This document shows, piece by piece, positions 30,421 through 41,137 of a stretch of DNA of 64,000 bases. The position numbers were made by a program, and so were the translations under genes. Numbering within the stretch: the first letter of the stretch is position 1; each line of letters opens with the position of its first letter. The DNA is taken from the NCBI GenBank assembly GCA_964016985.1, contig OZ024834.1:87394937-87458936 (forward strand), written 5' to 3'. Origin of the DNA: Anodontia alba. Its lineage: Eukaryota; Mollusca; Bivalvia; Lucinida; Lucinidae. The notes beneath the pieces were generated by a model, which ran no database searches, was not told where the DNA came from, and was given only the letters and a program-made list of their open reading frames with translations.

Positions 30421-30950
30421 ATGCTGTTGTTTTTATAATGACATACTGCAGATAAGACACTTTTTCCAACCAAAAAATGGCCGACTTCAAGGGCTCAGTT
30501 GTATGCGCATTTAACTGGTGATCAGGAGGTTTTGGGTTTGACCCCCATCGGGTCGGCAACATTCTTACGTGGAGATTGATCATAAAATATTTTCGGCAGT
30601 TATTCTCTTCCTTCTGATGATTCAAGAAGGACCGTTGTCAGTATCTGGCAAAAGAATCTGCACAATACTGGTTAACTGCTTAGAGGACTAGGTAAACATG
30701 CGGTTAGGTAAACAGACCATGCTCGACATGACTCCACTGGATTGACCAGGCCGTAAAACTTCAACAAAAACAAACAAACCAACCAAAAAATGTGGATATT
30801 TTCTTTATTTCTCTTCAAAAACACATGTTGTGGTACTCTTTGTTTTGAAGAGCCTTGCTGAGTACCCACAAGCTATGTCTTCATTGAGAAATTACCGGTA
30901 GACAGTTATTTTTCAAGCTATGTCTCATACATAACTGGTAGATAGGCAGA
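30421..30950. mobile_element. GTAC element split by SINE-1
   Basis: Left part ACTGCAGATAAGACAC, SINE-1 at 30480-30778, then ATTTCTCTTCAAAAACACA and a worn hairpin (GTGGTACTCTTTG..GAGTACCCACAAGC) up to about 30900. Confidence 0.7.
30480..30778 (+). mobile_element. SINE-1, near full length
   Basis: tRNA-like head GGGCTCAGTTGTATGCGC with B-box GGGTTTGACCCCC, body, and tail CAAAAACAAACAAACC. Target duplication CCAACCAAAAAATG at 30466-30479 and 30779-30792. Confidence 0.88.
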
Positions 30951-31086
30951 CATCCCCAGTCAAAGTTTCAACTTCCTGGCTTAAACAGAAGTTGACAATC
31001 AACCTGTAACAAATACTTTAATTAGAGTCTTGACATACAATGTATACTTGTCTGAATGCAAACATGTATAAAGGACTTGTTAAGGA

Positions 31087-31270
31087 CATAGCAACAGATA
31101 GGGTGCTTTTTTCATATGAAAAATGCTGCTATCTTTCTTATTTCTCCACAAAAACATATGTTGTGGGTACTCATTAGAAGCGCCTCGGCTTCTAATGAGT
31201 ACCCACAACATGTTTTCGTGAAGAAATAAGAAAAATATTAAGTGGGTACCCCCTCTTATCTGTAGCTATG
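31087..31270. mobile_element. GTAC element, canonical
   Basis: Ends CATAGCAACAGATAG and CTTATCTGTAGCTATG with target duplication TAAGGA at 31081-31086 and 31271-31276. The two core arms meet with only CCTCG between them. Confidence 0.88.
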
Positions 31271-31440
31271 TAAGGAGGAGTATTTAATTCTGGGATATCA
31301 TAATTTTTCTTATTTCTCCATAAAATATTTGTTGTGGGTACTTATTAGAAGTGCCTCAGCAAGGCAATTCTAATGAGTACCCACAACATATGTTTTAATG
31401 AAGAACTGGTGAAAATTATCCCATAATTACATAAGTTTAG
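31271..31440. mobile_element. GTAC-c element
   Basis: AGGAGTATTTAATTCTGGGA at the left and ATTATCCCATAATTAC at the right frame a GTAC hairpin (CTTATTAGAAGTGCC/GGCAATTCTAATGAG). It abuts the previous element. Confidence 0.7.
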
Positions 31441-31870
31441 ATAAGGGAGGGTATTCGGTAAATATTTTTCTTATTTCTCCATGAAAACATATGTTGTGGG
31501 TACTGCCGAGGTCGGCAACATTCTTTCGTGGAGATTGATCATGAAATGTTTTCTACGGTCATTCTCTCCCTTCTGCTGATTCAAGAAGGGCAGTTGTCAG
31601 TTTCTAGCGAAAGAATGTGCACAATACTGGTTAACCGCTTAGAGGACTAAGCCTGCCCAGTAAACGTGTGGTTAGATAAACTGACCGCGCTCGACATGAC
31701 CCCATTGGGTTGACTGGGCCGTAAAACCTCAAACCAAAACAAAAAAAAAAAACAAAAAAAATGTTGTGGGTACTCATTAGAAGTGCCTCAGAGAGGCGCT
31801 TCTAATGAGTACCCACAACTTATGTTTTTGTGGAGAACTGGTGAAAATTATCCCATAATTACATATGTAG
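31441..31870. mobile_element. GTAC element interrupted by SINE-1
   Basis: The first arm reaches ATGTTGTGGGTACT, SINE-1 follows, and the arm restarts from ATGTTGTGGGTACTCATTAG at 31761. Right part ends near TAATTACATATG. Confidence 0.82.
31505..31760 (+). mobile_element. SINE-1, 5' truncated
   Basis: Begins at GCCGAGGTCGGCAACATTC, missing the tRNA head. Poly-A-rich tail. Target duplication ATGTTGTGGGTACT at 31491-31504 and 31761-31774, inside a GTAC arm. Confidence 0.92.
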
Positions 31871-31879
31871 GTCTAGATA

Positions 31880-32050
31880 AGGGAGGGTATTCGGTAAATA
31901 TTTTTCTTATTTCTCCATGAAAACATATGTTGTGGGTACTCATTAGAAGTGCCTCGGAGAGGCGCTTCTAATGAGTACCCACAACTTATGTTTTTGTGGA
32001 GAAATAAGAAAAATATCAATACTTTTTGACTGAAAAATGCACCTTAACTA
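31880..32050. mobile_element. GTAC hairpin element
   Basis: Near-perfect arms TTATTTCTCCATGAAAACAT and GTGGGTACTCATTAGAAG, centre CCTCGGAGAGG. The right end CTAGTGAGTGCTATG resembles the copy at 33655. Confidence 0.85.
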
Positions 32051-32194
32051 GTGAGTGCTATGTAAATATCATCAAATACTCCACCTTGACAAGTCCTCTA
32101 ATGTACGTCCATACCACCCCATAGCTTACAGTCTCGCAAGACTTGTTGGGTGGTTTACAAATGTAGTAGTTTAATAATATAGTGAGGAGATCCG

Positions 32195-32520
32195 AGATGT
32201 CCAATGACAACCCACAACATACAATGTATGCTTTATGGAGAAATAAGAAAAATACCAATAGTTTGGGATACAAAAATGTTGACGCTAGAGCCAGTGTGAA
32301 CATGAGAGAAATCTGACGCATAGATAAAGAAGTACAGATAAGGCATTTTTTTTCTTTCAAATATTGATATTTTTCTTATTTCTCCACAAAAACATATGTT
32401 GTGGGTACTCATTAGAAGTGCCTCAGCAAGGCACTTCTAATGAGTACCAACAACATATGTTTTCATAGTGAAATAAGAAAAAAATATTATGTGGATACCC
32501 CCTCTTATCTGGTGCTATGC
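32195..32520. mobile_element. GTAC elements, one decayed and one good
   Basis: 32195-32250 keeps one arm only. 32335-32520 is complete: centre AGTGCCTCAGCAAGGCACT, right end CCCTCTTATCTGGTGCTATG. Confidence 0.8.
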
Positions 32521-32685
32521 CGATGGTAACAAGAGTATTTAGAAGAAGAAAAAAATATGTGAAATTAAATATCCCCACCAAAACATTTATGATTATTCTA
32601 CTGAGAATCATAACATGTTTTGTCAGTTTTTTTTGTTTTTTTTGTTTTTTTTCTCAGAAATAATGTCTCATCAATAGCCGTGATG

Positions 32686-32904
32686 TTAACTTTTACAACA
32701 CTCTGGATTTATTCAGCAGATGACAAATTGATAATTTTTATGATTTTTTTTCCCCAGAAAATAGACTTCAAAATTTCATGCAAATTTGAAATAGGAGACA
32801 TTTTGCATGAAATGCCAAAGTCTGTTTTCTGAGATAAATAAGCAAAAAAAAATAATTTCAAAATGTCGTCTGCTGAAATTTTTACCCAGCATGCTCTGCG
32901 TTAA
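32686..32904 (+). mobile_element. TTAA-2 MITE
   Basis: TTAA edges; AGCAGATGACAAATTGA at the left, GTCGTCTGCTGAAATTTTTA and CATGCTCTGCG at the right; stem CATTTTGCATGAAATGCC with its partner. Confidence 0.82.
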
Positions 32905-33009
32905 CATCGCAGCAGCCGACTGTGGATCAATGAAAAAATTTACTCCACGCTATTGATTATTGCATACAAGTGTTTTACCAGCTCGTACTACAGATAACTT
33001 GGGTCACCG

Positions 33010-33160
33010 GCAAAATATTTATCTCATTTCTCCACAAAAACACATTTTGTGGGTACTCATTAGAATTGCCTCACTGAGGCAATTCTAATGAGTACCCACA
33101 ATATATGTGTTTGTGGTACAATAAGAAAATGTCAATTTTGATTGGTTGAAAAAAAAAATT
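33010..33160. mobile_element. GTAC hairpin element, AATTGC variant
   Basis: Both arms carry AATTGCCTC/GAGGCAATT where most copies have AGCGC or AGTGC. Outer parts ATTTCTCCACAAAAACAC and GTGTTTGTGGTACAATAAG. Confidence 0.82.
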
Positions 33161-33654
33161 CTTGTCTAGAATCTTGATTGGCTGTGTTGGCATTGGAGAA
33201 CTGTAGTAGGTTTATGCAAAAAAGATTTCGGAGCGGTAGATAACGCTATTTTAACAATAAACGTACAGTGTTTTCCTCAAAGCCCAAGGGTTGTAGGGAT
33301 TTACATGTTCAACCATTTTCACAGACAGCCAAGTCAAAATGTATAGCTTTAAAAGAAAAGTAACCAGTGCTTCATCATTGAGTAGCCAGTGAAATTGTCG
33401 GCTGCTGGTGCTTATGGAAAACACTGAATGTATCATCTGTATTTTTTTTCTTTTTTTTTTTTTTAACCACAAAAGCATATTTTCTTGGAGTATCTTTTCG
33501 AAATTTCAGATAGGAGTATTTGATGGTAATTCTGGGTTAATTTTTTCAGTTTATCCATAAAAAAATGTACATGTATGTGAGGCACTTGGTGAGGGAGTGG
33601 GGTTAGGGTTACATAAGTTATGCAGGGATGAGCCATGGAAAGAACATAGGTCTA

Positions 33655-33835
33655 GATAAGGGAGGGTATCCGGTAAATATTTTTCTTATTTCTCCACGAA
33701 AACAAATGTTGTGGGTACTCATTAGAAGCGCCTCGGCGAGACGCTTCTAATGAGTACCCACAACATATGTTTTCGTGGAGAAATAAGAAAAATATCAATA
33801 CTTCTGGATTGAAAAAAGCGCTAACTAGTGCTATG
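33655..33835. mobile_element. GTAC hairpin element, GCGC variant
   Basis: Centre AGCGCCTCGGCGAGACGCT; arms nearly perfect over about 50 bases (TTCTTATTTCTCCACGAAAA). Left flank AGATAAGGGAGGGTATCC. 33500-33570 has a GTAC-c fragment. Confidence 0.85.
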
Positions 33836-34439
33836 AAAGAAGACTATAAAAATGCACATACACAAATTAATATGCTAATCACAACTGCAGCAGACAACAT
33901 TTTGACTTTTTTTAAAAGTATTTTTCAGAGAAAATAAGATGAGATTTCATGTGAGTCGTCTGCTTACCTTATACATGTACAAGTAGATAAGATTTTTTTC
34001 AACAACAACAAAAAATATCAGTTTAACTGTCTGAAACAGGTGAAAATTTCTGCATGGAAATAAAAACAAAAGTACATAGTGGAACCTCTATAAATGCTGC
34101 CTGCTGATGTGTCTACAATGTAAAACTTCTGGATGAGTGGCAAACAGTGTAAGCCCTGATCAGACATTGCATCCTGAAATCACTGAAATATGTTTGAGGG
34201 TCATCACAAGAGTCTTCTAGTATTTAAGTTACAGTGTAAGCATGCAGGCTGTTTTCTTACAGTTGTTGACCTTTAAAGAACCTGTTGACGGACAGTGACC
34301 CTGATCAGACTGAGCAGGTTCCACAGACCAAATTCAACCTTTGCTATTCCTGTATACATGTATTTTATGCCTCCTTTTTGCTTGAAATACATGTAGCCCG
34401 TTTATTTATTACAATATTAAAACAGGCTGGCCTGTAAAT
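33836..34439. other. Remnants of TTAA-3 and CAGTGT repeats
   Basis: 33868-33965 keeps CACAACTGCAGCAGACAAC and the start of a TTAA-3 stem. 34139-34165 has GCAAACAGTGTAAGCCCTGA. No other feature recognised. Confidence 0.45.
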
Positions 34440-34800
34440 AAAAAAAACATATTTACCCTAAATATTGGGACATTTTAACTCCTTACCATACATGTCCTAA
34501 AATTGGAACAACTCCATTTTACTAGTGTGACTACATACATGTATAAGGCTCTTTTTCAACCCAAAAGTTGGTATTTTTGTATTTCTCCATAAAAACATAT
34601 GTTGTGGGTACTTATTAGAAGCACATCAGCGAATGGAGAAAACATATGTTGTGGGTTCTCATTAGAAGTGCCTCACTGAGGCACTTCTAATGAGTATCCA
34701 CCACATATATTTTTGTGGAGAAATGAGAAAAATATTATGTAGATACCCCCTCTTATCTGGTGCTATGGGATCTACACTGTTTGCTCATGTCTGTCTTCCC
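34440..34800. mobile_element. CAGTGT-type element with nested GTAC hairpins
   Basis: Left AAATATTGGGACATTTTAAC and CATACATGTCCTAAAATTGG, as at 51905. The GTAC element follows with a repeated first arm (34580 and 34637), ending GGTGCTATG near 34768, then ACTGTTTGCTCATGTCTGTC closes the host element. Confidence 0.65.
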
Positions 34801-35050
34801 AATACTTAGGGTAAGTATGATAAAAAAAGACAGGAACGTCTTTTCCGATATTTGAATGATTCTTGGAAACATTGATTTTGGTTTGATAGCGAAAGCTGAA
34901 GTGATCTTTCAAGCAGTAGATCAATACTTGTCGAGGCAGATGAGTAAGCTCGCATATTAATGACATGCATGATGCAAAAATAGGGTTTTTAGCTTATAGC
35001 TAAAAGGAACAGTGAAGTCCCTGATTAACCTGTACATCTGTATTGTATTT
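34801..35050. other. No feature recognised
   Basis: Unique-looking AT-rich sequence. Confidence 0.4.
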
Positions 35051-35260
35051 AAAACCCTTGCCATGCTGAGTAAATTAAGATGCCTTGCCCACTTCTATTT
35101 TTCAGCCAATCAGATTGCTTGATCCAGGTTGTTGATACAATTTCGCATAATGACAAACAGTGCTGATCCAGATCAGTTGGCTTCTTAAGAAGCCAGCTGA
35201 TCTGGATCTACACTGTTTGCAGAGACAGGGCATATCCAGATTCAGCAGGACCAGGGTTAA
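35051..35260 (+). mobile_element. TTAA-1 MITE
   Basis: Left AAACCCTTGCCATGCTGAG, right CAGCAGGACCAGGGTTAA. Hairpin centre TTGGCTTCTTAAGAAGCC. Left TTAA worn. 35276-35385 resembles a TTAA-2 fragment (GGATAAAAATTTCAG, TTGACATTGCATGCAAATT). Confidence 0.78.
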
Positions 35261-35611
35261 TTCTTATACAGTGTCACATGCTGGATAAAAATTTCAGAAT
35301 TATGTCTTGATTTTTGTCCCAAAAATAGGGGTTGACATTGCATGCAAATTTTCTCTTAAGGAATTTGCTCTGATGGTGCTAAGAATAATCATAGCCCTTG
35401 ATAAGGTGGGGGAGGGTGTAGTGTGTGTGTGATAATCTAGAGCTGTATTAACAACTAGAGTAGGAGCACCACTGGTCAGCACAGCTGGGTAAGGCTGCTC
35501 TACTATTGTAGCAGTGGTAGGTTCAAATCTTTCTCAAAATTTGAACCTTTCTCTTTTTCATCATCCAAAATATGAGTGAAATACTGAAAATGGACCTTAA
35601 AACACTCTGGG

Positions 35612-35831
35612 TCCGGCAACATTCTTTCGTGGAGATTGATCATGAAATAATTTCTATGGTCATTCTCTCTGCTGATTCAAGAAGAGCAGTTGTCAGTTTC
35701 TTGTGAAAGAATGTGCACAAGTACTGGTTAACCGCACAGAGGACTAAGCCTGTCCAGGAAAAAGTGTGGTTAGGTAAACTGACCGCGCTCACATGACTAG
35801 TGGGTTGACTGGGCCGTAAAACCTCAACAGA
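35612..35831 (+). mobile_element. SINE-1, 5' truncated
   Basis: Starts TCCGGCAACATTCTTTCG, includes the body and TGACTGGGCCGTAAAACCTC. Small deletions in the body. Confidence 0.82.
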
Positions 35832-35954
35832 AATAAAATACTTTCAAATCAAATAGATGCCACCATGCTGAGGGGATCCTAATGAGATGCTCAATGTTTT
35901 CACGGAGAAATAAAAAAAAAAATTGTCAAACTATTCTAATTCAGGAAATCTTTT

Positions 35955-36165
35955 CTTTTATGACATGGCTTGTTATAACACGGTTTGGGATAAAACAGTT
36001 TAAAGACAGACCCCCAAAAATGTTGTATCCAAACAGAGGTGTATAGATTTATATAGAAAAATAATCTTTTGCGATAATTTTTCTATATAATCTATACATT
36101 TTTGTTGGATACAACATAGTTGTTTAGCTAACATAGGTTTTTCTTTGTATCTCAGCCACAGTCGT
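35955..36165. mobile_element. Relative of the TACACC MITE
   Basis: TTATAACACGGTTTGGGATA, TATAGATTTATATAGAAAAA and complement, TTGTTTAGCTAACATAGG, all as at 8294-8512. Ends worn. Confidence 0.65.
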
Positions 36166-36455
36166 CACAAAAACTTGCCTACATGTATATACATGTAATG
36201 TTGACCCCCTTAAACCCCACTTTTATGTAGTAAAACTGGGGTTTACAGGGGTATCCATAATTTTTCTTATTTCTGCTCAAAAACATATGTTGTGGGTACT
36301 CCTTAGAACTGCTTTGCTGTGGCAGTTCTAACGAGTACCCACAATCTATGTTTGAGCAGAAATATGAAAAATATCAGCATTTTATATCTGAAAATTTTCA
36401 TTGTTTTGATGGTAAAATGTTCAGTATATATTTGAATAGGCATGTTTTTATAATG
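36166..36455. mobile_element. GTAC-b element
   Basis: TTGACCCCCTTAAACCCCAC, GTAAAACTGGGGTTTACAGG, then a hairpin (CTTAGAACTGC..GCAGTTCTAACGAG) and right end GGCATGTTTTTATAATGG. Same layout as 16184-16463. Confidence 0.8.
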
Positions 36456-36850
36456 GTTAAAAAGAAGTCTTGTAATTTTTGCTGTTGCATGACAAGTTAT
36501 AGTGGCTAATTTAAATATTAGGATACAACTCCTTGCTATACTTATTTTAAAATTTAGACAAGTTTTTTTTTTTACCACTTGGTGAGGAGTCTGGATTGCA
36601 AACAGTGCAGACTCTGGCTGATCCAACTTATGCAAAGGAGCAGTTTGTTATAAGCCTACAGTGTTTGCAAAGGCATGTCTGTCCGAATCTTTAGAGTAAA
36701 GCACTTGTATATGTATAACATAATAATGATGACGAAGATCTTCGTATTAAAGAAAGTTTTGTTTCAGTTTCATACTCGGAATTTCCTGTTCGAAGTGTCT
36801 GAATCATTTGGGATTCCTGGTTGATTAGACCGCAAAGTGTGTGATGTTTT
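36456..36850. other. Decayed CAGTGT-type element, then unassigned
   Basis: 36510-36700 follows the 51880 family (GGATACAACTCCTTGC, GCAAACAGTGCAGACTC, GTGTTTGCAAAGGCATG). The rest has no feature I can name. Confidence 0.4.
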
Positions 36851-37313
36851 AACCTTTCATCTGCTCGTGACCAAGTGAGCAGATGACACGTCAGGTGATT
36901 TTTGTCTTTCCTCCCACCTCCACTTCGAAGAAAATAGGCTTTTATATGTACATTTCATGGGAATTGGCTCCTCAGGAGAAAATTCTTATATATTAAATTT
37001 CAAGCTCTAGATTTAGGATAAAAATTACTAAACTATGTACATTGGATTATAATATGTGTTTGCTAATATTTTAATAAATTCAGCATGTCGTGCGCTTTAT
37101 GCTTAGCATGCTGGGTAAAAATTTCAGCTGACGACATTTTGAAATATTTTTCTTATATTTTTCTTATTTTTCCCAGAAATAAATAGGCTTAGACATCTCA
37201 TGCAAATTGTCTCCACTTTGCATGAAATCGCAAATCCTGCTCTCTGGGATAAATAAGAAAAATATTTCAGTATGTTGTCTGCTTAAATTTTACCGAGGGT
37301 GCTAAGGTTTAAG
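36851..37313 (-). repeat. Two decayed TTAA-2 MITEs
   Basis: 36851-37030: ATCTGCTCGTG, GAAAATAGGCTTTT. 37090-37313: GCATGCTGGGTAAAAATTTC, GACATCTCATGCAAATTGTC, TCTGCTTAAATTTTACCGAG. Stems partly lost. Confidence 0.55.
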
Positions 37314-37536
37314 TTAACCTTTACCGCTATCTTGGCTAATTCAGCAGACGGTAAATTGATGATATTTTTTCTTATTTTTGCAAGAAAACCGGATTTGACA
37401 TTTCATGCAAATTGTCTCCAATGGATATAGGAGACAATTTGCATGAAATGTCAAATCCTGTTTTCTCTAAAAAAAATAAGGAAAATATTTCAAAATGTCA
37501 TCTGCTAAAAAATTTACCCAGAGTGCTAAGCATTAA
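37314..37536 (+). mobile_element. TTAA-2 MITE
   Basis: TTAA edges (37314-37317, 37533-37536). Stem GGATTTGACATTTCATGC plus complement around CTCCAATGGATATAGGAG. It shares the left TTAA with the decayed copy before it. Confidence 0.85.
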
Positions 37537-37629
37537 TTTGTGTAATAAGAGACAGTAGAATGTACTGTTACAAGAGCTACAGGTGAAAGGAATGTTCAAA
37601 AAGTATTTTTTTTTTTTTGTTTTGTTATT

Positions 37630-38285
37630 CAGTGCTCCAGCTAGCCCTATACAGAGGGGTGGGCTGCCCATCTTGCTCTGTCCTGGCGCCCCTCCATCCT
37701 TTCTAAGCTGTCTTTTTCATCTCCAAACATAAAACCCTATATTTTGATTAAAATTTCATGAAAATCAGACCAAAATTAAAAAAAAAAAAATGTTATCAAT
37801 ATTCAACCTTTACCACTCTCTGGGCTAATTCAGCAGATGAGAAATTGATAGATGATATTTTTCTTATACTTCTCAGAAAACAGGTTTTTACTAAGCATTA
37901 ACCCTTGTCCTGCTGAATAATTTAAGACACTACGCCCATTTCTAATTTTCAGCCAATCAGGTTACTTGATCCAGATTGTTGATATAAAATTCACATACTT
38001 AATGGCAAACAGTGCATATCCAGATCAGTTGGCTTCTGAAGAAGCCAACTGATCTGGATCTGCACTGTTTGCAAAGGCAGGCCATATCTGGGTTCAGCAG
38101 GACTAGGGTCAAAAGTCAGTTTCATGTGTATTTGTTTGAGGCTTTTATTGCGGAATGGGATTATATTTTGTATTGTGTCTTGATTCTAAGCACTTCACAT
38201 GACACGTTTCCCTCATTTTTGTATTGCTACACAAAAAGTGCCCTACCCGGCACCCCTCTGCCCCCAAATCCTAGCTGGAGCACTG
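37630..38285. mobile_element. hAT-like element with nested MITEs
   Basis: Ends CAGTGCTCCAGCTAGC and the complement of CTAGCTGGAGCACTG. Inside are TTAA-2 (37800-37901, cut short) and TTAA-1 (37898-38111). A related element, interrupted elsewhere, ends at 54517. Confidence 0.72.
37898..38111 (+). mobile_element. TTAA-1 MITE
   Basis: Left TTAA shared with TTAA-2; left end CCCTTGTCCTGCTGAATAA. Right end AGCAGGACTAGGG with TTAA mutated to TCAA. Full hairpin, centre TTGGCTTCTGAAGAAGCC. Confidence 0.82.
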
Positions 38286-38322
38286 TTACTAATTTTTAAC
38301 ATAGCTTGGAGGGTGGTAACCA

Positions 38323-38407
38323 GATTACCTCAGGTCTTGCTGAACCCGAATATTCCCTGCCTTTACAAGCAATGTAGATCCAAATCAGTTGGCTTCTCAA
38401 GAAGACA
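38323..38407 (-). repeat. TTAA-1 fragment
   Basis: GTCTTGCTGAACCCGAATAT to AATCAGTTGGCTTCTCAAGA, cut in the hairpin. Confidence 0.65.
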
Positions 38408-38470
38408 TAGACATAGCGAAAATGAGACCAAAAATGGTACCACTCACTAATGATTTTATTGCTCCTGCCT

Positions 38471-38685
38471 TAGACTGGCTCCAGTCTCCAGTGACTAAAT
38501 TATTTTCTCATAAGCCTGTTTGATGCTCCACTAAAACAAAACCAAAAACAAATCAAGACTATAAACAAGACTGTATAGGCTGGTCTCTAGTGACCAGCCT
38601 TTATAGTCATGATATTATTAGTGGATTATTAAAGAGATTATAAGAAAAAAAAAACAGTTAGTCACTGGAGACTGGAGCCAGACTA
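38471..38685. mobile_element. CTCCAG hairpin element
   Basis: Ends TAGACTGGCTCCAGTCTCC and the complement of GGAGACTGGAGCCAGACTA; centre GGCTGGTCTCTAGTGACC. Part of one arm is missing. Confidence 0.82.
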
Positions 38686-38910
38686 GTCCCACCAAGGCCA
38701 AGAGGCATCAAAAGCATGTCATAAAGGTGATTATGAGATCTCAGTAGTAGGTAGTAAAGAGGCCTTCTGATGGGTAATAAATACTTTGGAGGAATATTAT
38801 CAGATAAATTAAGCCAGTACTAAATTTCCCTATTGGGTCTCTTCCTTTCTGTTGTTTATTGACAGTATACATGTACTAGGTTTTGTGCCCAGTCCTTCAT
38901 CAGTGATAAC

Positions 38911-39100
38911 ATAGCAACAGAGAAGGTGCTTGTTTCATCCGAAAAATGCTGATATCTTTCTTATTTCTCGACGAAAATATATGTTGTGGGTACTCATTAG
39001 AAGCACCTCGTTGAGGCGCTTCTAATGAGTACCACAACATATGTTTTCGTGGAGAAATAAGAAAAATATTATGTGGATATCCTCTCTTATCTGTAGCTAT
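38911..39100. mobile_element. GTAC element, canonical
   Basis: CATAGCAACAGAGAAGG (C at 38910) to CTTATCTGTAGCTATG. Flanks GTGATAA on both sides suggest a 7-bp target duplication. Near-perfect stem. Confidence 0.88.
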
Positions 39101-39139
39101 GGTGATAAGACTAATGACCAAGACACAGCCTTTTCATTT

Positions 39140-39434
39140 ATGGGGGTGGTTGGGTGTGGCAAAGGTGTCATGTATCTTACGTCACCGGGGCATCCAACTG
39201 ATACTGGGTTGCAGTTGGGCAAGGCCTACTATCCTTATGGCAGGTAAAGGTAGAGGAGGAATGTTTTTATTTCTTCTTGTTTCTTCACTTTCATTCCTGT
39301 TCCTCTTTCTTCTCTGACCCTCTCTTTCATTTCCTCTACTATCTCTTCTATCTCTTTTCCCCCTTTCTCTTGGAGACAACACAAAATGACCCACAAGAGT
39401 TGACGTGTCGTTAAACCCCAACACAAACAACCAA
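39140..39434 (+). mobile_element. SINE-2
   Basis: GGGGTGGTTGGGTGTGGC, GTCACCGGGGCATCCAAC, a pyrimidine-rich middle (CTTCCTCT-type), then GACCCACAAGAGTTGACG and an AC-rich tail. Target duplication CCTTTTCATT at 39130-39139 and 39435-39444. I see no clear tRNA boxes. Confidence 0.85.
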
Positions 39435-39499
39435 CCTTTTCATTAGTAGGAGGCAGGAGGAATATTGGCTCCTACTCTTCAAGCATGGCCTGCTACTTT

Positions 39500-39706
39500 T
39501 AACCCTAAAAGCTTCTGTCACAGCTGCGTCAGATAACATTTTCATTTTTTTTTTTTTTTTTTTTTTTCAAAGAAAATAAGTCTTGACATTTCATTCGAAT
39601 TGTCTGTCAGGCAGATGATTCACATAAAATGCCAACTTATTTTCTTTGAAGTATTAAAAAATAGAATGTTGTCTGCTACAAACTTTGCTTGACGATTTAA
39701 CAGTTA
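39500..39706 (+). mobile_element. TTAA-3 MITE, decayed
   Basis: TTTAACCCTAAAAGCTTC, GCTGCGTCAGATAACATT, poly-T, a stem of TTGACATTTCATTCGAATTG and CACATAAAATGCCAA, then GTTGTCTGCTACAAACTTTG. Confidence 0.7.
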
Positions 39707-39787
39707 AGCCTTTTTCAAATGGAGCCTTTTGAGGGTCTCCGTACTTCCTGCCCTCTATTTACAGACTTGAGCCTCCTACTTTCAAAC

Positions 39788-40277
39788 TTAACCCTTGTCG
39801 TGTGCAGATCCAGATCAGTTGCAGTGCTTGCATTAAGGGAAGTCTGGGAGTCAGAGACTCCCAAAAATTGCCATGGGACTTCCAAAAATCAATGCCAGGA
39901 AGTCTGGGACTCCCAACTTTTAAAGATATTTAGTCATTTATAACAAAAATTTAGAATGAATAAATGTGTTATTTAGCTTAAGAATGGTGGTTTTACACCA
40001 TAAATGAGAGTTTAAGAATATTGAGGTTGAATTTCTGAAAGTGAGTGAAAAAATTTGATCACCAGGACTTCCAGATATTGGAGCTAGGAAGTCCTGGGAC
40101 TTCCTGATTTTGACAGTTAGTGCAAGCACTGAGTTGGCTTCTGATCTGAAGCTGCACTGTTTGCCTTTAAGTATGTGAATTTTTAGCAACAATCCAGACC
40201 AAGTACACTGTAATCTGATTGGCTGAAAATTTAGAAGTGTGTGTGGCTTCTTAATTTATTCAGCAGGACAGTGGTTA
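39788..40277 (-). mobile_element. TTAA-1 MITE split by insertion
   Basis: TTAACCCTTGTCG then GATCCAGATCAGTTG, an insertion at 39822-40131, then AGTTGGCTTCTGATC and the rest (GATTGGCTGAAAATTTAG, TTCAGCAGGACAG). Confidence 0.8.
39822..40131. mobile_element. DNA element with CAGTGCTTGCA ends
   Basis: Ends CAGTGCTTGCATTAA and the complement of TTAGTGCAAGCACTG; 5-bp target duplication AGTTG (39817-39821, 40132-40136). Contains repeated GGAAGTCTGGGA motifs in both orientations. hAT-like by terminus; a 5-bp duplication is short for hAT. Confidence 0.82.
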
Positions 40278-40325
40278 TTGAAAAGGCTGGAGACACATCT
40301 TATTTTTATGTCCTTAGGTACATGT

Positions 40326-40379
40326 AAGTGAGTCTGGATCAAGTAATCTGATTGGCTGAAAATTAGAAGTGGGCATGGC
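40326..40379 (-). repeat. TTAA-1 fragment
   Basis: GATCAAGTAATCTGATTGGC to GTGGGCATGGC, cut by SINE-5. Confidence 0.7.
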
Positions 40380-40606
40380 GGGCCTCTGTAGCCTAGTGGA
40401 TAGGAGAGTTGACTCTTAATCCATTAGGTTTCTCACCGCTGAGGTCGGGCCTAGCTCGGGTCACATGTGGGAAAGCCAAGTTCTGCTTATGGATGGTCAG
40501 GTGGTTTTTCCCCCGGGTTCTCCGGTTTTGGCCCGCCTTTGATGAACGATTGACTCGATATAAGTGAAATATTCTTGACAAGGCCATAAAATCCTAATAA
40601 AAAAAT
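40380..40606 (+). mobile_element. SINE-5, tRNA-derived
   Basis: Head GGCCTCTGTAGCCTAGTGG and GATAGGAGAGTTGACTC (A-box-like), then GAGGTCGGGCCTAGCTCG, CCCGGGTTCTCCGGTTTTGG and the tail AAGGCCATAAAATCCTAAT. Single copy in the window. 40607-40862 holds nothing recognised. Confidence 0.65.
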
Positions 40607-40862
40607 GGCCCCATTGGGTAATAATTTAGGGAGTGTCTTTAGAATCTGTCCACCATGTAATCTTACCCTAACTGTCTGTAAATATTCCAGATATATGCTA
40701 AATATGATCCATTAACTAGCCTTACCCTAACCATCGGTGACCTAGCTCTATTTTAACCTTAACTTTCGGTGTAGTTAATGGGTGGAGACTCAAGCAAAAG
40801 TCAGGACAGATTCTAGCCGATTTTAAGACATGTATGGTAAGGACTTACGGTGTCTGAATACC

Positions 40863-41062
40863 CAGGGGTCATCTTAGAGGGTGATTTGGGAGAAAAAGTC
40901 TCCCTAAGCTGGCTGGCTGACTTATCCCTATCTTGAGCTAAGGGAGAAGTGAAAATGTATAGAAAGTATAGGGAAATCCAAAATTTGGACCAAAACTTCT
41001 CCCTGAAATCCTGAAATTGTCACAAAACTTCTCCCTCTCTGAAAGCTCCAGGATGACCCCTG
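40863..41062 (+). mobile_element. hAT-like element, CAGGGGTCATC ends
   Basis: Ends CAGGGGTCATCTTAGAG and the complement of AGGATGACCCCTG; target duplication ATACC on both sides. Repeats TCTCCCTAAGCTGGCTG and ACTTCTCCCT. Copies at 54073 (nested) and 55917 (reverse). Confidence 0.83.
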
Positions 41063-41137
41063 ATACCTATATGGTTTAATATGGTATTGATGGTTGTTAG
41101 AATTTCCTTCAAATTCAGGTGCTTTCCTGTGCACCTG

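Noticed and set aside
32423..32611. Many 60-100 codon frames crossing GTAC hairpins (also 38900, 41469, 48014, 48324)
   Set aside because: They arise because the palindromic arms lack stops; similar peptides recur wherever the element does.
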